Below are positions 15,965 to 25,698 of a DNA stretch of 64,000 nucleotides, piece after piece. The notes under the pieces were generated by a model that did not search any database, had not been told where the DNA came from, and was given only the letters and a program-made list of their open reading frames with translations. A program made the position numbers and the translations under genes. Source of the stretch: an uncultured Opitutales bacterium (GTDB lineage: Bacteria; Verrucomicrobiota; Verrucomicrobiia; Opitutales; Intestinicryptomonadaceae); assembly GCA_900548275.1 (NCBI GenBank), contig URJY01000001.1, positions 186,001-250,000 on the forward strand, written 5' to 3'. Numbering within the stretch: the stretch's first letter is position 1; each line of letters begins with the position of its first letter.

Positions 15965-17272
15965 ATGAAAACAAACATCGAAAACATCAACGATACACGC
16001 AAGAAAATCACGTTCTCGTTCGACGCCGCACAGGTTGCCGAAGAGAATGAAAAAGTGGTAAAAGACTTTGTAAAGAGCGCGAAAATCCCCGGCTTCCGCC
16101 CCGGAAAAGCTCCCGTAAATATGGTCGTAAAGCTTTACGCCGAAGGCATTAAGGAGCAGCTCGAACGCTCCCTTACAAGCAAGGCAATCGAAGGCTTGAA
16201 CGACATCAAGGAATTCGACGTTTACGCCGTTGTCGACCTCGCAAAGGAAGACAAAGACGGCGGCGTTCAGCTCGTTTTCACGACCGATATCTATCCCGAA
16301 GTAAAGCTTCCCGAATCGCTCGAAACAAAGGTGGAGCTTGAACCCACCGACGTTTCCGAAGAGGAAATCGACAATGCCGTAAAGTACTACCTCAATCAGG
16401 CGGCTAAGTACAACGAAGTCGACCGCGAAATCAAGGCGGGCGACTTTGTGCGCCTTTCCTATGCGGGCAAAGTCGACGGCGTTTCCGTCAACGAACTCGC
16501 TCCCGAAATGCCCCTTTACGCCGACCAGAAATCGACGTGGGAAGAAGCGGGCAATAAGGACGCCCCCGGAATTCAGGGCATCGTTCAGGGCATCATCGGT
16601 ATGAAAAAGGGCGAAAAGAAGACCCTTTCGCACGAATTCCCCAAGGATGTCAAGAACGACAAAATCGCGGGCAAGACGGCGCAGTATGAAGTCGAAATTT
16701 TCGACATCCGCGAAAAGGAACTGCCCAAGCTCGACGCAGAATTTTTGAAGAATTTCGATGTAGATTCCGAGGAAAAATTCCGCGAAAAAATCAAGCAGAA
16801 CATCGAGAACGAAAAGAAGTCGAACAACGAAGTTCTCAAGCGTCAGTTCGCCGTCGAACAGCTGATGGAAAAGACCGAGTTCAAGCTTCCCGAAAGCGCG
16901 GTCGAAGACGAACGCCACTCGATTCTTGAGGAAATGATGATGCGCTTTATGTCGCAGGGTGCTTCGCGCGAAGACATCGAAAAGAACAAGGAAACTCTCT
17001 TCGAGAGCGCGGGCAAGGAAGCGGAAGGCCGCGCAAAAATGCGCATTTTCCTCAACCGTGTCGCCAAGGCCAACGACCTCAAAATCGACAACGAAGATAT
17101 GAGCAGAATGCTCTGGCAGGAATCGATTCGCACGCACACAAAGCCCGAAGAGCTTGTAAAGCAAATCCAGAAGGATAGGGCGCGCGCAAACCGCCTGCGT
17201 TCCGACGCACTCCTGCAAAAGGCAATCAACTTCATCGCCGACAAGGCGGAAGTGTCTTTCAAGAAGGCGTAA
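15965..17272 (+). CDS. tig: Trigger factor (ribosome-associated chaperone)
   Basis: This 435-residue chaperone binds ribosomes and nascent chains. The N-terminal ribosome-binding domain contains the signature IPGFRPGKAPVNMV (about 39-52; family GFRxGKxP). The FKBP-type peptidyl-prolyl isomerase domain occupies about 150-240 (AGDFVRLSYAGKVDG to KTAQYEVEIFDI), and the helical C-terminal domain fills the rest. I chose the ATG at 15965 because the conserved N-terminus begins there; no Shine-Dalgarno is seen. It precedes clpP and clpX, the tig-clpP-clpX order found in many bacteria. Confidence 0.95.
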   Translation: MKTNIENINDTRKKITFSFDAAQVAEENEKVVKDFVKSAKIPGFRPGKAPVNMVVKLYAEGIKEQLERSLTSKAIEGLNDIKEFDVYAVVDLAKEDKDGGVQLVFTTDIYPEVKLPESLETKVELEPTDVSEEEIDNAVKYYLNQAAKYNEVDREIKAGDFVRLSYAGKVDGVSVNELAPEMPLYADQKSTWEEAGNKDAPGIQGIVQGIIGMKKGEKKTLSHEFPKDVKNDKIAGKTAQYEVEIFDIREKELPKLDAEFLKNFDVDSEEKFREKIKQNIENEKKSNNEVLKRQFAVEQLMEKTEFKLPESAVEDERHSILEEMMMRFMSQGASREDIEKNKETLFESAGKEAEGRAKMRIFLNRVAKANDLKIDNEDMSRMLWQESIRTHTKPEELVKQIQKDRARANRLRSDALLQKAINFIADKAEVSFKKA

Positions 17273-17303
17273 TCGCGGTTCGACAAGTTCCGCTTTTCAA
17301 AAA

Positions 17304-17336
17304 AACGCGATTTTCCCTTAACGGGGAAGTCGCGTT
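17304..17336. other. Strong stem-loop between tig and clpP
   Basis: AACGCGATTTTCCC pairs with GGGGAAGTCGCGTT around a TTAAC loop (14 pairs, two G-U). On the plus strand it lacks a good T-tract, but seven A's precede it, so it looks like a terminator for minus-strand transcription although no minus-strand gene ends here. It may act as a weak attenuator or RNA-processing site between tig and clpP. Confidence 0.5.
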
Positions 17337-17367
17337 TGCCGATTTAATGATTTCAATATAAAAATAT

Positions 17368-17967
17368 ATGGGAGAATACTACATACCTACTGTTTTCGAG
17401 CGCGACGGCAGAACCGAGCGTTCGTGGGACGTTTATTCGCGTCTGCTTAAGGACAGAATCGTTTTCATCGGCACGCCCATTACCGACGGCGTCGCCAATG
17501 CGGTAATCGCGCAGTTGCTCTTCCTGCAAATGGAAGACTCCAAAAAAGACGTCCACATTTATATCAACAGCCCCGGGGGCTCGTTGACCGCGGGGATGGC
17601 GATATACGACACGATGAAATTTCTGCATTGCGATGTCGTAACATACTGCGTGGGACAAGCTGCGAGTATGGCTACAATCCTCTTGGCGGCGGGTACAAAG
17701 GGCAAGCGTTATTCGCTGCCGAATTCGCGCGTGATGATTCACCAGCCGTACGGCGGCGCAACGGGGCAGTCGCGCGACATCTCCATTGCCGCAAACGAAA
17801 TTCTGCGTTGGCGCAAAAAGATAAACGAGATTCTTTCGAAAGACACGGGCAGACCCGTCGAACAAATCGAGAAGGACTCCGACCGCGACTTCTATATGAC
17901 CGCCGAAGAAGCCGTAAAATACGGCATTGTCGACAAGGTTATCGAAAGAAAACGCGACGCCCAATAG
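17368..17967 (+). CDS. clpP: ATP-dependent Clp protease proteolytic subunit
   Basis: ClpP forms the double-heptameric serine protease chamber that works with ClpX. The 199-residue protein shows the catalytic triad as Ser100 (GQAASMA), His125 (MIHQPYGG) and Asp174 (DSDRDFYM), each offset by three from the E. coli numbering, and the INSPGGSLTAGMAIYDTM oligomer-handle region. It is complete. It lies downstream of tig and four bases upstream of clpX, indicating an operon. There is no visible Shine-Dalgarno sequence; the start is set by the conserved N-terminal YIPTVFER. Confidence 0.96.
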   Translation: MGEYYIPTVFERDGRTERSWDVYSRLLKDRIVFIGTPITDGVANAVIAQLLFLQMEDSKKDVHIYINSPGGSLTAGMAIYDTMKFLHCDVVTYCVGQAASMATILLAAGTKGKRYSLPNSRVMIHQPYGGATGQSRDISIAANEILRWRKKINEILSKDTGRPVEQIEKDSDRDFYMTAEEAVKYGIVDKVIERKRDAQ

Positions 17968-17971
17968 CGCA

Positions 17972-19198
17972 ATGAAAGACAAGTGCAGTTTTTGCGGTCG
18001 CCCGATAAACGTCGCGGGCGAGCTCGTCCCGGGGATTGACGGGGCGACGATTTGCCCGCAGTGCGTCGAGGTTCTCCACAACGCAATCGCCCTGCGTGAT
18101 GCGAAGATGAAGAAAAAGAAGCTCGAAAATTCGCTCGAATTCGAAGTGCGCAAGCCCTCCGAAATGAAAGCGGAGTTGGACAAGTACGTAGTGGGGCAGG
18201 ACGACGCAAAGAAAGTTCTGAGCGTTGCGGTCTACAACCACTACAAGCGTCTGAAGTCTGAAATCCTCAAAGACACGCCGAGCGACTCGGAATTTTCGGA
18301 TGTCGAAATCGAAAAGAGCAACGTGCTTCTCATCGGACCGACGGGCAGCGGCAAAACGTATCTTGCCCGCACACTCGCAAAAATGCTCAACGTGCCTTTC
18401 GCAATCGGCGACGCAACGAACGTAACCGAGGCGGGCTATGTCGGCGAGGACGTTGAAAACATAGTCTTGAATCTCCTGCGCGCGGCTGATTTCGACGTTG
18501 CACGCGCAGAATGCGGCATTATCTACATCGACGAAATCGACAAAATCTGCCGCAAGATGGAGAACGTTTCGATTACGCGCGACGTAGGCGGCGAGGGCGT
18601 TCAGCAGGCACTCCTGAAAATGCTCGAGGGCACGGTTTGCAACATTCCACCGAAAGGCGGCAGAAAGCACCCCGACCAAGAGTATATCCGCGTGAATACT
18701 CGCAACATTCTGTTCATCTGCGGCGGCGCGTTCGTGGGCTTGGACAAAATCATAGCGCGCAGATCGGACGAAAAGGTGATGGGGTTCGACGAAGACAGGT
18801 CGGGCGGCGATTCGAAGTCTATCGCAAAGGGCGTTCAGCCCGAAGACTTGGTGTCGTTCGGCTTCATCCCCGAATTTATCGGCAGACTTCCCGTCGTGTG
18901 CACACTCGACGAACTCACGAAAGACGACCTTGTGCACATCCTCACGAAGACGAAAAATTCGCTCATCCGCCAGTACTCGAAACTTCTTTCGCTCGACGGC
19001 GTAAAGCTCGAGTTCACGAAAGGCGCGGTCGAAGCGGTCGCCCAAAAGGCTCTCGACTTCGGTACGGGCGCGCGCGCATTGCGTTCGATAATGGAAAAAA
19101 TTATGCTCGACGTAATGTACGAACTGCCCGACGACAGCTCGAAAAAGAAAGTCGTGGTGGACGCCGGCAAGGTGGAAAAGACTTTCGGTAAAAAGTAA
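17972..19198 (+). CDS. clpX: ATP-dependent Clp protease ATP-binding subunit
   Basis: ClpX is the hexameric AAA+ unfoldase feeding ClpP. The 408-residue protein has the N-terminal zinc-binding domain with Cys5, Cys8, Cys28 and Cys31, Walker A GPTGSGKT, Walker B IIYIDEIDKI, sensor/arginine-finger segment GFIPEFIGRLP, and the pore region after GYVGEDVENI. The ATG at 17972 begins MKDKCSFCG and lies four bases after the clpP stop. An intrinsic terminator follows at 19224. Confidence 0.97.
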   Translation: MKDKCSFCGRPINVAGELVPGIDGATICPQCVEVLHNAIALRDAKMKKKKLENSLEFEVRKPSEMKAELDKYVVGQDDAKKVLSVAVYNHYKRLKSEILKDTPSDSEFSDVEIEKSNVLLIGPTGSGKTYLARTLAKMLNVPFAIGDATNVTEAGYVGEDVENIVLNLLRAADFDVARAECGIIYIDEIDKICRKMENVSITRDVGGEGVQQALLKMLEGTVCNIPPKGGRKHPDQEYIRVNTRNILFICGGAFVGLDKIIARRSDEKVMGFDEDRSGGDSKSIAKGVQPEDLVSFGFIPEFIGRLPVVCTLDELTKDDLVHILTKTKNSLIRQYSKLLSLDGVKLEFTKGAVEAVAQKALDFGTGARALRSIMEKIMLDVMYELPDDSSKKKVVVDAGKVEKTFGKK

Positions 19199-19223
19199 TC
19201 GAGATTTAAATGGCAACACAAAA

Positions 19224-19249
19224 GGCGCGACAATCATCGCGCCTTTTTT
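19224..19249. terminator. Bidirectional intrinsic terminator after clpX
   Basis: GGCGCGA (19224-19230) pairs with TCGCGCC (19237-19243) around a six-base loop and is followed by six T's; A's precede it. It separates clpX from the converging outer-membrane protein gene. Confidence 0.85.
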
Positions 19250-19310
19250 ATTGTTCGTTTTGTCGAAGAACGCATTCGCGCGCGCTTCGAAACCTCAGGC
19301 AATCGGCAAA

Positions 19311-20228
19311 CTAAAATATCCAGCCAATGCCGCCGCCTACCCAGACGTTGTTGTCCCCGCCCAGATATTCGCCGTTGGGGGCATATTCTCCGTCGTTGTG
19401 TATCGCCCAGCCGACGCCCGCAAAAGTGCGCAGATGCCTGTATTCGTACACAATGTTTGCTTCGGTCTGGATGTACGAATACTCGTTGCGCCAGTAGCCG
19501 CCGCCGACAACTTCGCTACCCGAGAAGCGTTGCGCCCTCACATAGCCGAGCAGGCACTTGGATTCAACATAAAGCCCGCGTATCGTCGTAAGCTCTTCAA
19601 GCCCGAATTTCGGACCGATACCCGCAGTAAAACGCAGTTCGTCGTAAGTGGGGTCGTAGCCCGCAAATACGAACGGGTTAACGTAGAGCTTGTCGGTCGT
19701 AAAGCCGATGTAGATGTCGCCGCGCAGGGTTTCGCCGCCCATATTTTTCACGACCATCCCGGGGCCGACGACGGGCTTTGTCGAATAGATAATGTTGCCG
19801 CCTATGTCGATGTCGATATATTTTAATACATTATACTTCCATCCGCCGAAAAATGCTATTTGCTGTGCATATTTGTTCGCGTCGACGGGGGCGAAATAGT
19901 AGAGGTCGAGGTATCCGTCGCCGCCGAAGAACGCGCTGCGGTCGGTCAGCGATGCAACCGCCGTGAAGTCGCCGACTTTTCTGCCCTCCATAACGCCCGT
20001 CGAATAAAATTCGGCTTGGAGAACCGTGCGGCGTTCGTCGTTTACGCCGAAAATTTTGTCGCCGTCGAACGACGTGAAAACGTCCCAAGTATAGGGGTTT
20101 ACTTCGTACCACTGGTCGGGCGATTCTGCGAGTCCGTACGAGGCGGGGTCGCCGAACGAGTTTATTCTTGCCGTTGCCGTGAACGCCGATGCGGCGGCTA
20201 ACAGTATCATTGCATATTTTTTCAACAT
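19311..20228 (-). CDS. Predicted outer-membrane beta-barrel protein of unknown function
   Basis: The 305-residue protein starts MLKKYAMILLAAASAFTATA, a signal peptide of about 20 residues. The mature part consists of alternating short strands rich in Tyr, Gly and Phe (for example DLYYFAPVD, NPFVFAGYDPTYDELRFTAGIGPKFG) and ends in ...GGIGWIF, with the C-terminal aromatic residue expected of a barrel assembled by BamA. I chose the ATG at 20228; the frame is open upstream but lacks a signal peptide there. I do not recognise the family. It is divergent from purL. Confidence 0.75.
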   Translation of the reverse strand: MLKKYAMILLAAASAFTATARINSFGDPASYGLAESPDQWYEVNPYTWDVFTSFDGDKIFGVNDERRTVLQAEFYSTGVMEGRKVGDFTAVASLTDRSAFFGGDGYLDLYYFAPVDANKYAQQIAFFGGWKYNVLKYIDIDIGGNIIYSTKPVVGPGMVVKNMGGETLRGDIYIGFTTDKLYVNPFVFAGYDPTYDELRFTAGIGPKFGLEELTTIRGLYVESKCLLGYVRAQRFSGSEVVGGGYWRNEYSYIQTEANIVYEYRHLRTFAGVGWAIHNDGEYAPNGEYLGGDNNVWVGGGIGWIF

Positions 20229-20340
20229 TCCGCCAGTATGTCCTATGGGCTTTGTCGGTAAAGCTTTTTTCTGCGATCGGTCGGGATTTTTTTTGGAGAA
20301 AAGAATTGCGAAAACGCAATATTTGCGGATGATGTTAGGG

Positions 20341-23300
20341 ATGATTCGCAGAGTATTTGTAGAAGAAAAAAACGGACATTCGTCAACCGCGCTTCTCGAG
20401 GATTTGAGGGGCAATCTCAATACGGAAATTCCGTCGATGCGCGTTCTCCAACGCTACGACATTGAGGGTATCGACGATGCGCAGTTCGCGGCGGTGAAAA
20501 ATCTGATTTTTTGCGAAGCTCCCGTTGAAAACATTTACGAGGAAACATTCCCGACAAACGCGGGCGATTCGGTCTTCGCCGTAGAGTACCTCCCCGGTCA
20601 GTTCGACCAGCGCGCCGACTCGGCGGAACAGTGCGTGCAGATTGTCGCAAAGACGCGCCCGACCGTCGCCTGCGCGCGGGTCTACGTTTTCGGCGCGGGA
20701 CTTTCGTCGGAAGATTTAAACCGCATCAAGAAATATTTGATAAACGCAGTCGACAGCCGCGAGGCGTCGCTCGACAAGCCCGAGACCCTTTCGAAAGCCG
20801 CAAAAGTTCCCGCGGCGGTAGCGCGTATTTCGGGCTTCATATCGATGACAGACGGCGAAATTGCCGAGCTTCACAAAAAGATGTCGCTTGCAATGTCGGT
20901 GAAGGACTTGGCTTTCTGCCGCGACTACTTCGCGCAAACCGAAAAGCGCGACCCGTCCGTAACCGAAATCAGGGTGCTCGACACCTACTGGAGCGACCAC
21001 TGCCGCCACACTACTTTCCTTACGCACCTTGAAGACGTAAAAATCGACGACGGCAAATACAACGAACCCGCAAAGGCGGCTTGGCAAAAATATCTCGACC
21101 TGCGCAGGGAGCTAAAGCTTGCCGAGCGCGGAAAGCACGTCTGTCTGATGGACGTTGCGCTTATCGGTATGCGCGCCCTGCGCAAGGCTGGCAAACTTGC
21201 CGACCTCGAAGAAAGCGAGGAAATCAACGCCGCAAGCATTGTTGTAGATGTCGACGTAGACGGCGAAAAACAGCCGTGGCTTGTGATGTTCAAGAACGAA
21301 ACGCACAACCATCCGACCGAAATCGAACCGTTCGGCGGCGCGGCGACGTGTCTGGGCGGCGCAATTCGCGACCCGCTTTCGGGCAGAAGCTACGTCTATC
21401 AGGCTATGCGCGTAACGGGCGCGGGCGATCCGCGTACGCCGTTCGAGAAAACGCTCCACGGCAAGCTTCCGCAGCGCAAAATCGTAACGGGCGCGGCGAA
21501 CGGCTACAGCAGCTACGGCAACCAAATCGGTCTGGCGACGGGGCAGGTTACCGAAATTTACGACGAGGGCTACGTTGCAAAGCGCATGGAAATCGGCGCG
21601 GTCGTGGCGGCGGCTCCGCGCAATATGGTCTATCGCGGAACTCCCGAAAAGGGCGATGTTATTTTGCTCGTCGGCGGACGCACTGGGCGCGACGGTATCG
21701 GCGGGGCTACGGGCTCGTCGAAAGACCACACCGAAAAGGCTCTCGAAAATTCGGCTGAGGTGCAAAAGGGCGACGCGCCGATGGAGCGCAAACTCCAACG
21801 CCTCTTCCGCAATCCGCAGGCGAGCCTGCTCATCAAGCGGTGCAACGACTTCGGCGCGGGCGGCGTGTCGGTGGCAATCGGCGAACTTGCGCCGTCGCTT
21901 GAAATCAACCTCGACGCCGTGCCGAAAAAGTACCGCGGTCTCGACGGAACGGAGCTTGCAATTTCGGAATCGCAGGAGCGTATGGCGGTTGTAGTTTCGC
22001 CCGCCGACGCCGAAAAATTCAAGGCATTCGCGGCGGAGGAAAACCTCGAATGCACGCACGTTGCCGACGTAACCGATACGGGCAGACTCGTGATGAAGTG
22101 GAAGGGCGACTCCGTGGTAAACCTGCGCCGCGACTTCCTCGACACAAACGGCACAACTGCCGTTGCTCGCGCGGAAATCGTCGAACCTTCCGATAAAACC
22201 CCGTTCGAAGCCAACGGCAAAAAGGCGTCCGACAAATCGGCGTGGCTCGATATGCTTTCGTCGCTCAACTGCTGCTCGCAACGCGGCTTGGTTGAACGTT
22301 TCGACTCGTCAATCGGCGCGAGCGCGGTTCTCCACCCCTACGGCGGCGAAAAACTGGCGACCGCTCCCGAAGCGATGTGTTCTAAAATTCCGCTGCTCAA
22401 GGGCGAAACAAACACGGGCACGCTCTTTTCGTTCGGCTTCAACCCGAACATCTCCAAGTGGAGTCCGTTCCACGGCGCGCAGTACGCGGTGCTCGAAAGC
22501 GTTGCGAAAATCGCGGCGGCGGGCGGCGACATCTCGCGAATCCGTTTCACGTTTCAGGAATATTTCGAAAAACTGCGCGACAATCCCACGCGTTGGGGCA
22601 AGCCGCTTTCGGCGTTGCTCGGCGCGCTCGACGCGCAGACGGAGCTCGGCTCGGCGGCAATCGGCGGGAAGGACTCGATGTCGGGTTCGTTCAACGAAAT
22701 CGACGTTCCGCCGACACTCGTAAGCTTTGCGATGTGCCCGTGCGATGTCCGCAACGCAATTTCGCCCGAGTTCAAAAAGGCTGGCTCGCGCGTGGCGTTG
22801 GTCGAAGTTGCCAAACGCGCCGATCTCACGCCCGATTGGGACGACGCCAAGAAAAAATACGCCGCTGTTTTCGAGGCAATCAAAAGCGGAAAAATCGTTT
22901 CGGCGCACACGCTGCGCTTCGGCGGACTTGCCGAAACCGTCGCGAAAATGTCGTTCGGCAACGAAATCGGCTTTGAGTTCGATTCCGACATTTCGGCGTT
23001 CGACCTCGACTACGGCGCAATGCTTGTCGAGCTTGCGGACGGCGCGGAAATCGACTTCGGCAAGGTTGTCGGCAAAACGCTCGCATCGCCCGAAATCAAA
23101 ATCGGCGAAACTTCGATTTCAATTTCCGAACTGAAATCGGCGTGGAGCAAACCGCTCGAAAAAATCTTTCCGACACAGGCAAAACAGTCGCAGGACGGGA
23201 ATTTGCCCAAGCCGAGCTTCGTCAACAAGAACATCGCCGTTGCGCCGTCGAAGTGCGCAAAGCCGCAAGTTTTCATCCCCGTATTCCCTGGGACGAACTG

Positions 23301-24057
23301 CGAATACGATACCGCCCGCGCCTTCGAACACGCGGGGGCTGTCGCGAAGACTTTCGTCTTCCGCAATATGAGCGATTCAGACGTTGCGTTCTCGATTGCC
23401 GAAATGAAAAAGCTCATCGACCAGTCGCAGATTCTGATGATTCCGGGGGGCTTTAGCGCGGGTGACGAACCCGCGGGGTCGGGCAAATTCATCGCGGCGG
23501 TATTCCGCAACAGCGCACTGACCGACGCGGTTATGAGTTTGCTTAAAGACCGCAAGGGGCTTATCCTCGGCATCTGCAACGGCTTTCAGGCACTCGTCAA
23601 ACTCGGGCTTGTGCCGTTCGGCGAAGTCCGCGAACTGGCGGCGGACAGTCCCACGCTGACGTACAACAACATCGGCAGACACGTCAGCTGCTATGTGCGC
23701 ACGCGCGTTGCAAGCACGCTCTCGCCGTGGCTTGCCGACTGCAATGTGGACGACCAATACATCATTCCCGTTTCGCACGGCGAAGGCAAATTCATCGCGC
23801 CGCAGTCGCTGCTCGAATCGCTCGCGCGCAACGGGCAGATAGCCACGCAGTATGTCGACGAAAGCGGAAATCCGAGCGCGTCGATTCCGTTCAACCCCAA
23901 CGGCTCGCTCGACGCAATCGAGGGCATCACAAGCCCCGACGGTCTCGTATTCGGAAAGATGGGGCACACCGAACGCTTCGGCGCGAATGTCGGCAAGAAC
24001 ATTGTCGGCAACAAGATTCAGCCGATTTTCGGCGCGGGCGTGAAGTACTTCAAATAA
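20341..24057 (+). CDS. purL: Phosphoribosylformylglycinamidine synthase, single-chain (large) type
   Basis: This enzyme converts FGAR, glutamine and ATP to FGAM in purine synthesis. At 1238 residues it is the fused form in which the synthetase and the class I glutaminase are one chain. The FGAM-synthetase halves contain SDHCRHTTFLT and FKNETHNHPTEIEP. The C-terminal glutaminase has PGTNCEYD, the nucleophile Cys in LGICNGFQAL and the His/Glu pair in SHGEGKF. I chose the ATG at 20341 (MIRRVFVEEKNG); the frame is open upstream to 20179 through the divergent gene's start. A strong terminator follows. purF also lies in this window. Confidence 0.95.
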   Translation: MIRRVFVEEKNGHSSTALLEDLRGNLNTEIPSMRVLQRYDIEGIDDAQFAAVKNLIFCEAPVENIYEETFPTNAGDSVFAVEYLPGQFDQRADSAEQCVQIVAKTRPTVACARVYVFGAGLSSEDLNRIKKYLINAVDSREASLDKPETLSKAAKVPAAVARISGFISMTDGEIAELHKKMSLAMSVKDLAFCRDYFAQTEKRDPSVTEIRVLDTYWSDHCRHTTFLTHLEDVKIDDGKYNEPAKAAWQKYLDLRRELKLAERGKHVCLMDVALIGMRALRKAGKLADLEESEEINAASIVVDVDVDGEKQPWLVMFKNETHNHPTEIEPFGGAATCLGGAIRDPLSGRSYVYQAMRVTGAGDPRTPFEKTLHGKLPQRKIVTGAANGYSSYGNQIGLATGQVTEIYDEGYVAKRMEIGAVVAAAPRNMVYRGTPEKGDVILLVGGRTGRDGIGGATGSSKDHTEKALENSAEVQKGDAPMERKLQRLFRNPQASLLIKRCNDFGAGGVSVAIGELAPSLEINLDAVPKKYRGLDGTELAISESQERMAVVVSPADAEKFKAFAAEENLECTHVADVTDTGRLVMKWKGDSVVNLRRDFLDTNGTTAVARAEIVEPSDKTPFEANGKKASDKSAWLDMLSSLNCCSQRGLVERFDSSIGASAVLHPYGGEKLATAPEAMCSKIPLLKGETNTGTLFSFGFNPNISKWSPFHGAQYAVLESVAKIAAAGGDISRIRFTFQEYFEKLRDNPTRWGKPLSALLGALDAQTELGSAAIGGKDSMSGSFNEIDVPPTLVSFAMCPCDVRNAISPEFKKAGSRVALVEVAKRADLTPDWDDAKKKYAAVFEAIKSGKIVSAHTLRFGGLAETVAKMSFGNEIGFEFDSDISAFDLDYGAMLVELADGAEIDFGKVVGKTLASPEIKIGETSISISELKSAWSKPLEKIFPTQAKQSQDGNLPKPSFVNKNIAVAPSKCAKPQVFIPVFPGTNCEYDTARAFEHAGAVAKTFVFRNMSDSDVAFSIAEMKKLIDQSQILMIPGGFSAGDEPAGSGKFIAAVFRNSALTDAVMSLLKDRKGLILGICNGFQALVKLGLVPFGEVRELAADSPTLTYNNIGRHVSCYVRTRVASTLSPWLADCNVDDQYIIPVSHGEGKFIAPQSLLESLARNGQIATQYVDESGNPSASIPFNPNGSLDAIEGITSPDGLVFGKMGHTERFGANVGKNIVGNKIQPIFGAGVKYFK

Positions 24058-24074
24058 CAAAACGCTTTGCAATG

Positions 24075-24108
24075 CGGCGGCGGACGTTGTTTCCGCCGCC
24101 GTTTTTTT
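24075..24108 (+). terminator. Intrinsic terminator after purL
   Basis: CGGCGGCGGA (24075-24084) pairs with TCCGCCGCCG (24092-24101) around a seven-base loop, followed by seven T's. Confidence 0.85.
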
Positions 24109-24144
24109 GTTGCCGAAAACCGCGGAAAATGCTTTTCTTCATTT

Positions 24145-24792
24145 ATGAATGCAAGTTCCTATTTTTTTGCGGCGGTGCTGATTGCGGCGATATTCCCGAC
24201 TGTCGCCTGCGCCGTGCACTGGCGGCTTCGCGGAAATTTGTCGGCACTGGGAACGTTGCTCTATTTTGCGTGCTACGCAATTTTAGTTGCGGGGTATTCC
24301 GCTTCGGTTTTCGCTGTCGCCGAAAAATGCGGATACATCGGGCACTTCGACGCGCCGCTTTCGTTGCTTCCGTTCTCGTGCGCGTCGTTGCCGTTTTTGA
24401 TTTTCTACGCCCTGTTTTATGCCGCTTTTTCGGCGAATGCCAATCCTTTAAAAATCGGTGTTTACAGCGGCGATTCCGAGCGGCTTTTGGACAGATTCGG
24501 CGGGTGGGGCGCAAGCTTTCCGTTCGGCTACATCGAATTTTGCGAAGGAGAAAATATCGCCGTCGGCGTAAAGGCGTTTTCCTTCCGCAGGATAATTCGG
24601 CAATTTTCTGCGGACGCCGTCTTGTCGGCGCAGGTGCGGCGCGTGTCGTTTCAACGTGCGATAGTTTTGCGTTTTCCGGACGGAACGCCGAAATGCATCG
24701 TTATTTTTCCGATGGGCAATTTTGATAAAATTTGTCAAGAACTATCACGTCGCGGTGTTTTAGTGTCGGCAAATGAAAAGGCGCGAAAATAA
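24145..24792 (+). CDS. Hypothetical membrane protein
   Basis: The 215-residue protein from the ATG at 24145 has three predicted membrane helices in its first half (about 5-22, 36-60 and 72-96) and a soluble C-terminal half of about 110 residues that begins NPLKIGVYSGDSERLLDRFGGWG and contains FSFRRIIRQFSADAV. I recognise no family. Composition matches its neighbours. It follows the purL terminator, so it should have its own promoter, and converges on the formyltransferase gene. A GC-rich hairpin lies at its stop (24780-24803). Confidence 0.65.
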   Translation: MNASSYFFAAVLIAAIFPTVACAVHWRLRGNLSALGTLLYFACYAILVAGYSASVFAVAEKCGYIGHFDAPLSLLPFSCASLPFLIFYALFYAAFSANANPLKIGVYSGDSERLLDRFGGWGASFPFGYIEFCEGENIAVGVKAFSFRRIIRQFSADAVLSAQVRRVSFQRAIVLRFPDGTPKCIVIFPMGNFDKICQELSRRGVLVSANEKARK

Positions 24793-24806
24793 TTTTCCGC
24801 GCCTTG
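24780..24806. terminator. Weak hairpin at the convergent gene ends
   Basis: GGCGCG (24780-24785) and CGCGCC (24798-24803) pair around an A/T-rich loop. Only two T's follow on the plus strand, so terminator function is uncertain; it overlaps the last codons of the membrane protein gene. Confidence 0.35.
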
Positions 24807-24828
24807 GTTTATCAAATTGTATGAATTT

Positions 24829-25698
24829 TTAACTTTCCGCAAGTTCCGTTTCCTCTGCCACAATGAACTTGTCGGCGCAGGCGACGGTCAGCGGCTCGCG
24901 CGAAACAACCGTGCCCGACGGCGTTCCGTCGGTGCTTTCGCCGATTTTTGCGCGCCAGAAAATCGTCTTCTTCCCGTCGATGTCGGCGAACGCCCCGGGG
25001 AAAGGTTTGCTCACGCCGCGTATCAAGTTGAAAACTTCGCGGGCGGTTTTCGAGAAGTCTATGCGGCCGTCTTCGGGCGTGCGTTTGCCGAAATAGGAGG
25101 CTTTCGAAAGGTCTTGCGGGACGGTTTTCGGGTTGCCGTCGAGAAGCGATTCGAGCGAGCGGGTGAAGACGCGCAGGGCGGCGTCGGATATGCGCGGCTG
25201 GATGTCGCCGACATATTCGTTTTCGCCGAATTCCACCTTTTCTTGGTCGACGACTGCGCCCGTGTCGAATTTTTTCTCGAGAACGTGCAGCGATACCCCG
25301 CCGTAGTTTTCGCCGTTGATAATCGCCCAGTTGAGCGGGGCGCGGCCGCGGTAGGCGGGCAGGTACGAGCCGTGCATATTGTACGCGCCGAGTTTTGCCT
25401 GCGAGAAAATTTCCTCGGGGATGATGTTGCGGTAGTAGAGCGACAAAATCAAATCGGGCTGCATATATTTGACTTTGCGATACCACTTTTCCGTCTTCAG
25501 CGTTTGCGGCTTGAAGACGGGGATGAAGTTTTCCTTGGCGAGCGATTCGGGCGTCTTGAACCAGTGCGCTTCGTGCGGGTCGGTGTCGTGGGTGAATACG
25601 CCGACGACGTTGTAGCCCTCGTCGAGCATATATTTCAGGCAGCGGTAGCCGACATCGCTGAACCCGAAAAACAGGATTTTCTTGTCCTTATTTCCCAT
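24829..25698 (-). CDS. ArnA-like sugar-nucleotide formyltransferase (formyltransferase domain only)
   Basis: The 289-residue protein resembles the N-terminal domain of ArnA, which formylates UDP-4-amino-4-deoxy-L-arabinose. It shares VFTHDTDP near the N-terminus, LSLYYRNIIPEEI, YNMHGSYLPAYRGRAPLNW (with the Asn-x-His catalytic pair) and KKFDTGAVVDQEKV (catalytic Asp), then FGKRTPEDGRIDF. The C-terminal decarboxylase half of ArnA is absent. It overlaps the ArnC-like glycosyltransferase gene by 11 bp. This pairing suggests formylation of an amino sugar before transfer to undecaprenyl phosphate. A methionyl-tRNA formyltransferase is an alternative, less likely because of the ArnA-specific motifs and the neighbour. 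Confidence 0.82.
   Translation of the reverse strand: MGNKDKKILFFGFSDVGYRCLKYMLDEGYNVVGVFTHDTDPHEAHWFKTPESLAKENFIPVFKPQTLKTEKWYRKVKYMQPDLILSLYYRNIIPEEIFSQAKLGAYNMHGSYLPAYRGRAPLNWAIINGENYGGVSLHVLEKKFDTGAVVDQEKVEFGENEYVGDIQPRISDAALRVFTRSLESLLDGNPKTVPQDLSKASYFGKRTPEDGRIDFSKTAREVFNLIRGVSKPFPGAFADIDGKKTIFWRAKIGESTDGTPSGTVVSREPLTVACADKFIVAEETELAES

Noticed and set aside
15926..17218. Long open frame antisense to trigger factor (and similar ones opposite clpX, malQ and the dehydratase)
   Set aside because: The sense frames match known families end to end; the antisense frames have no motif and biased composition.
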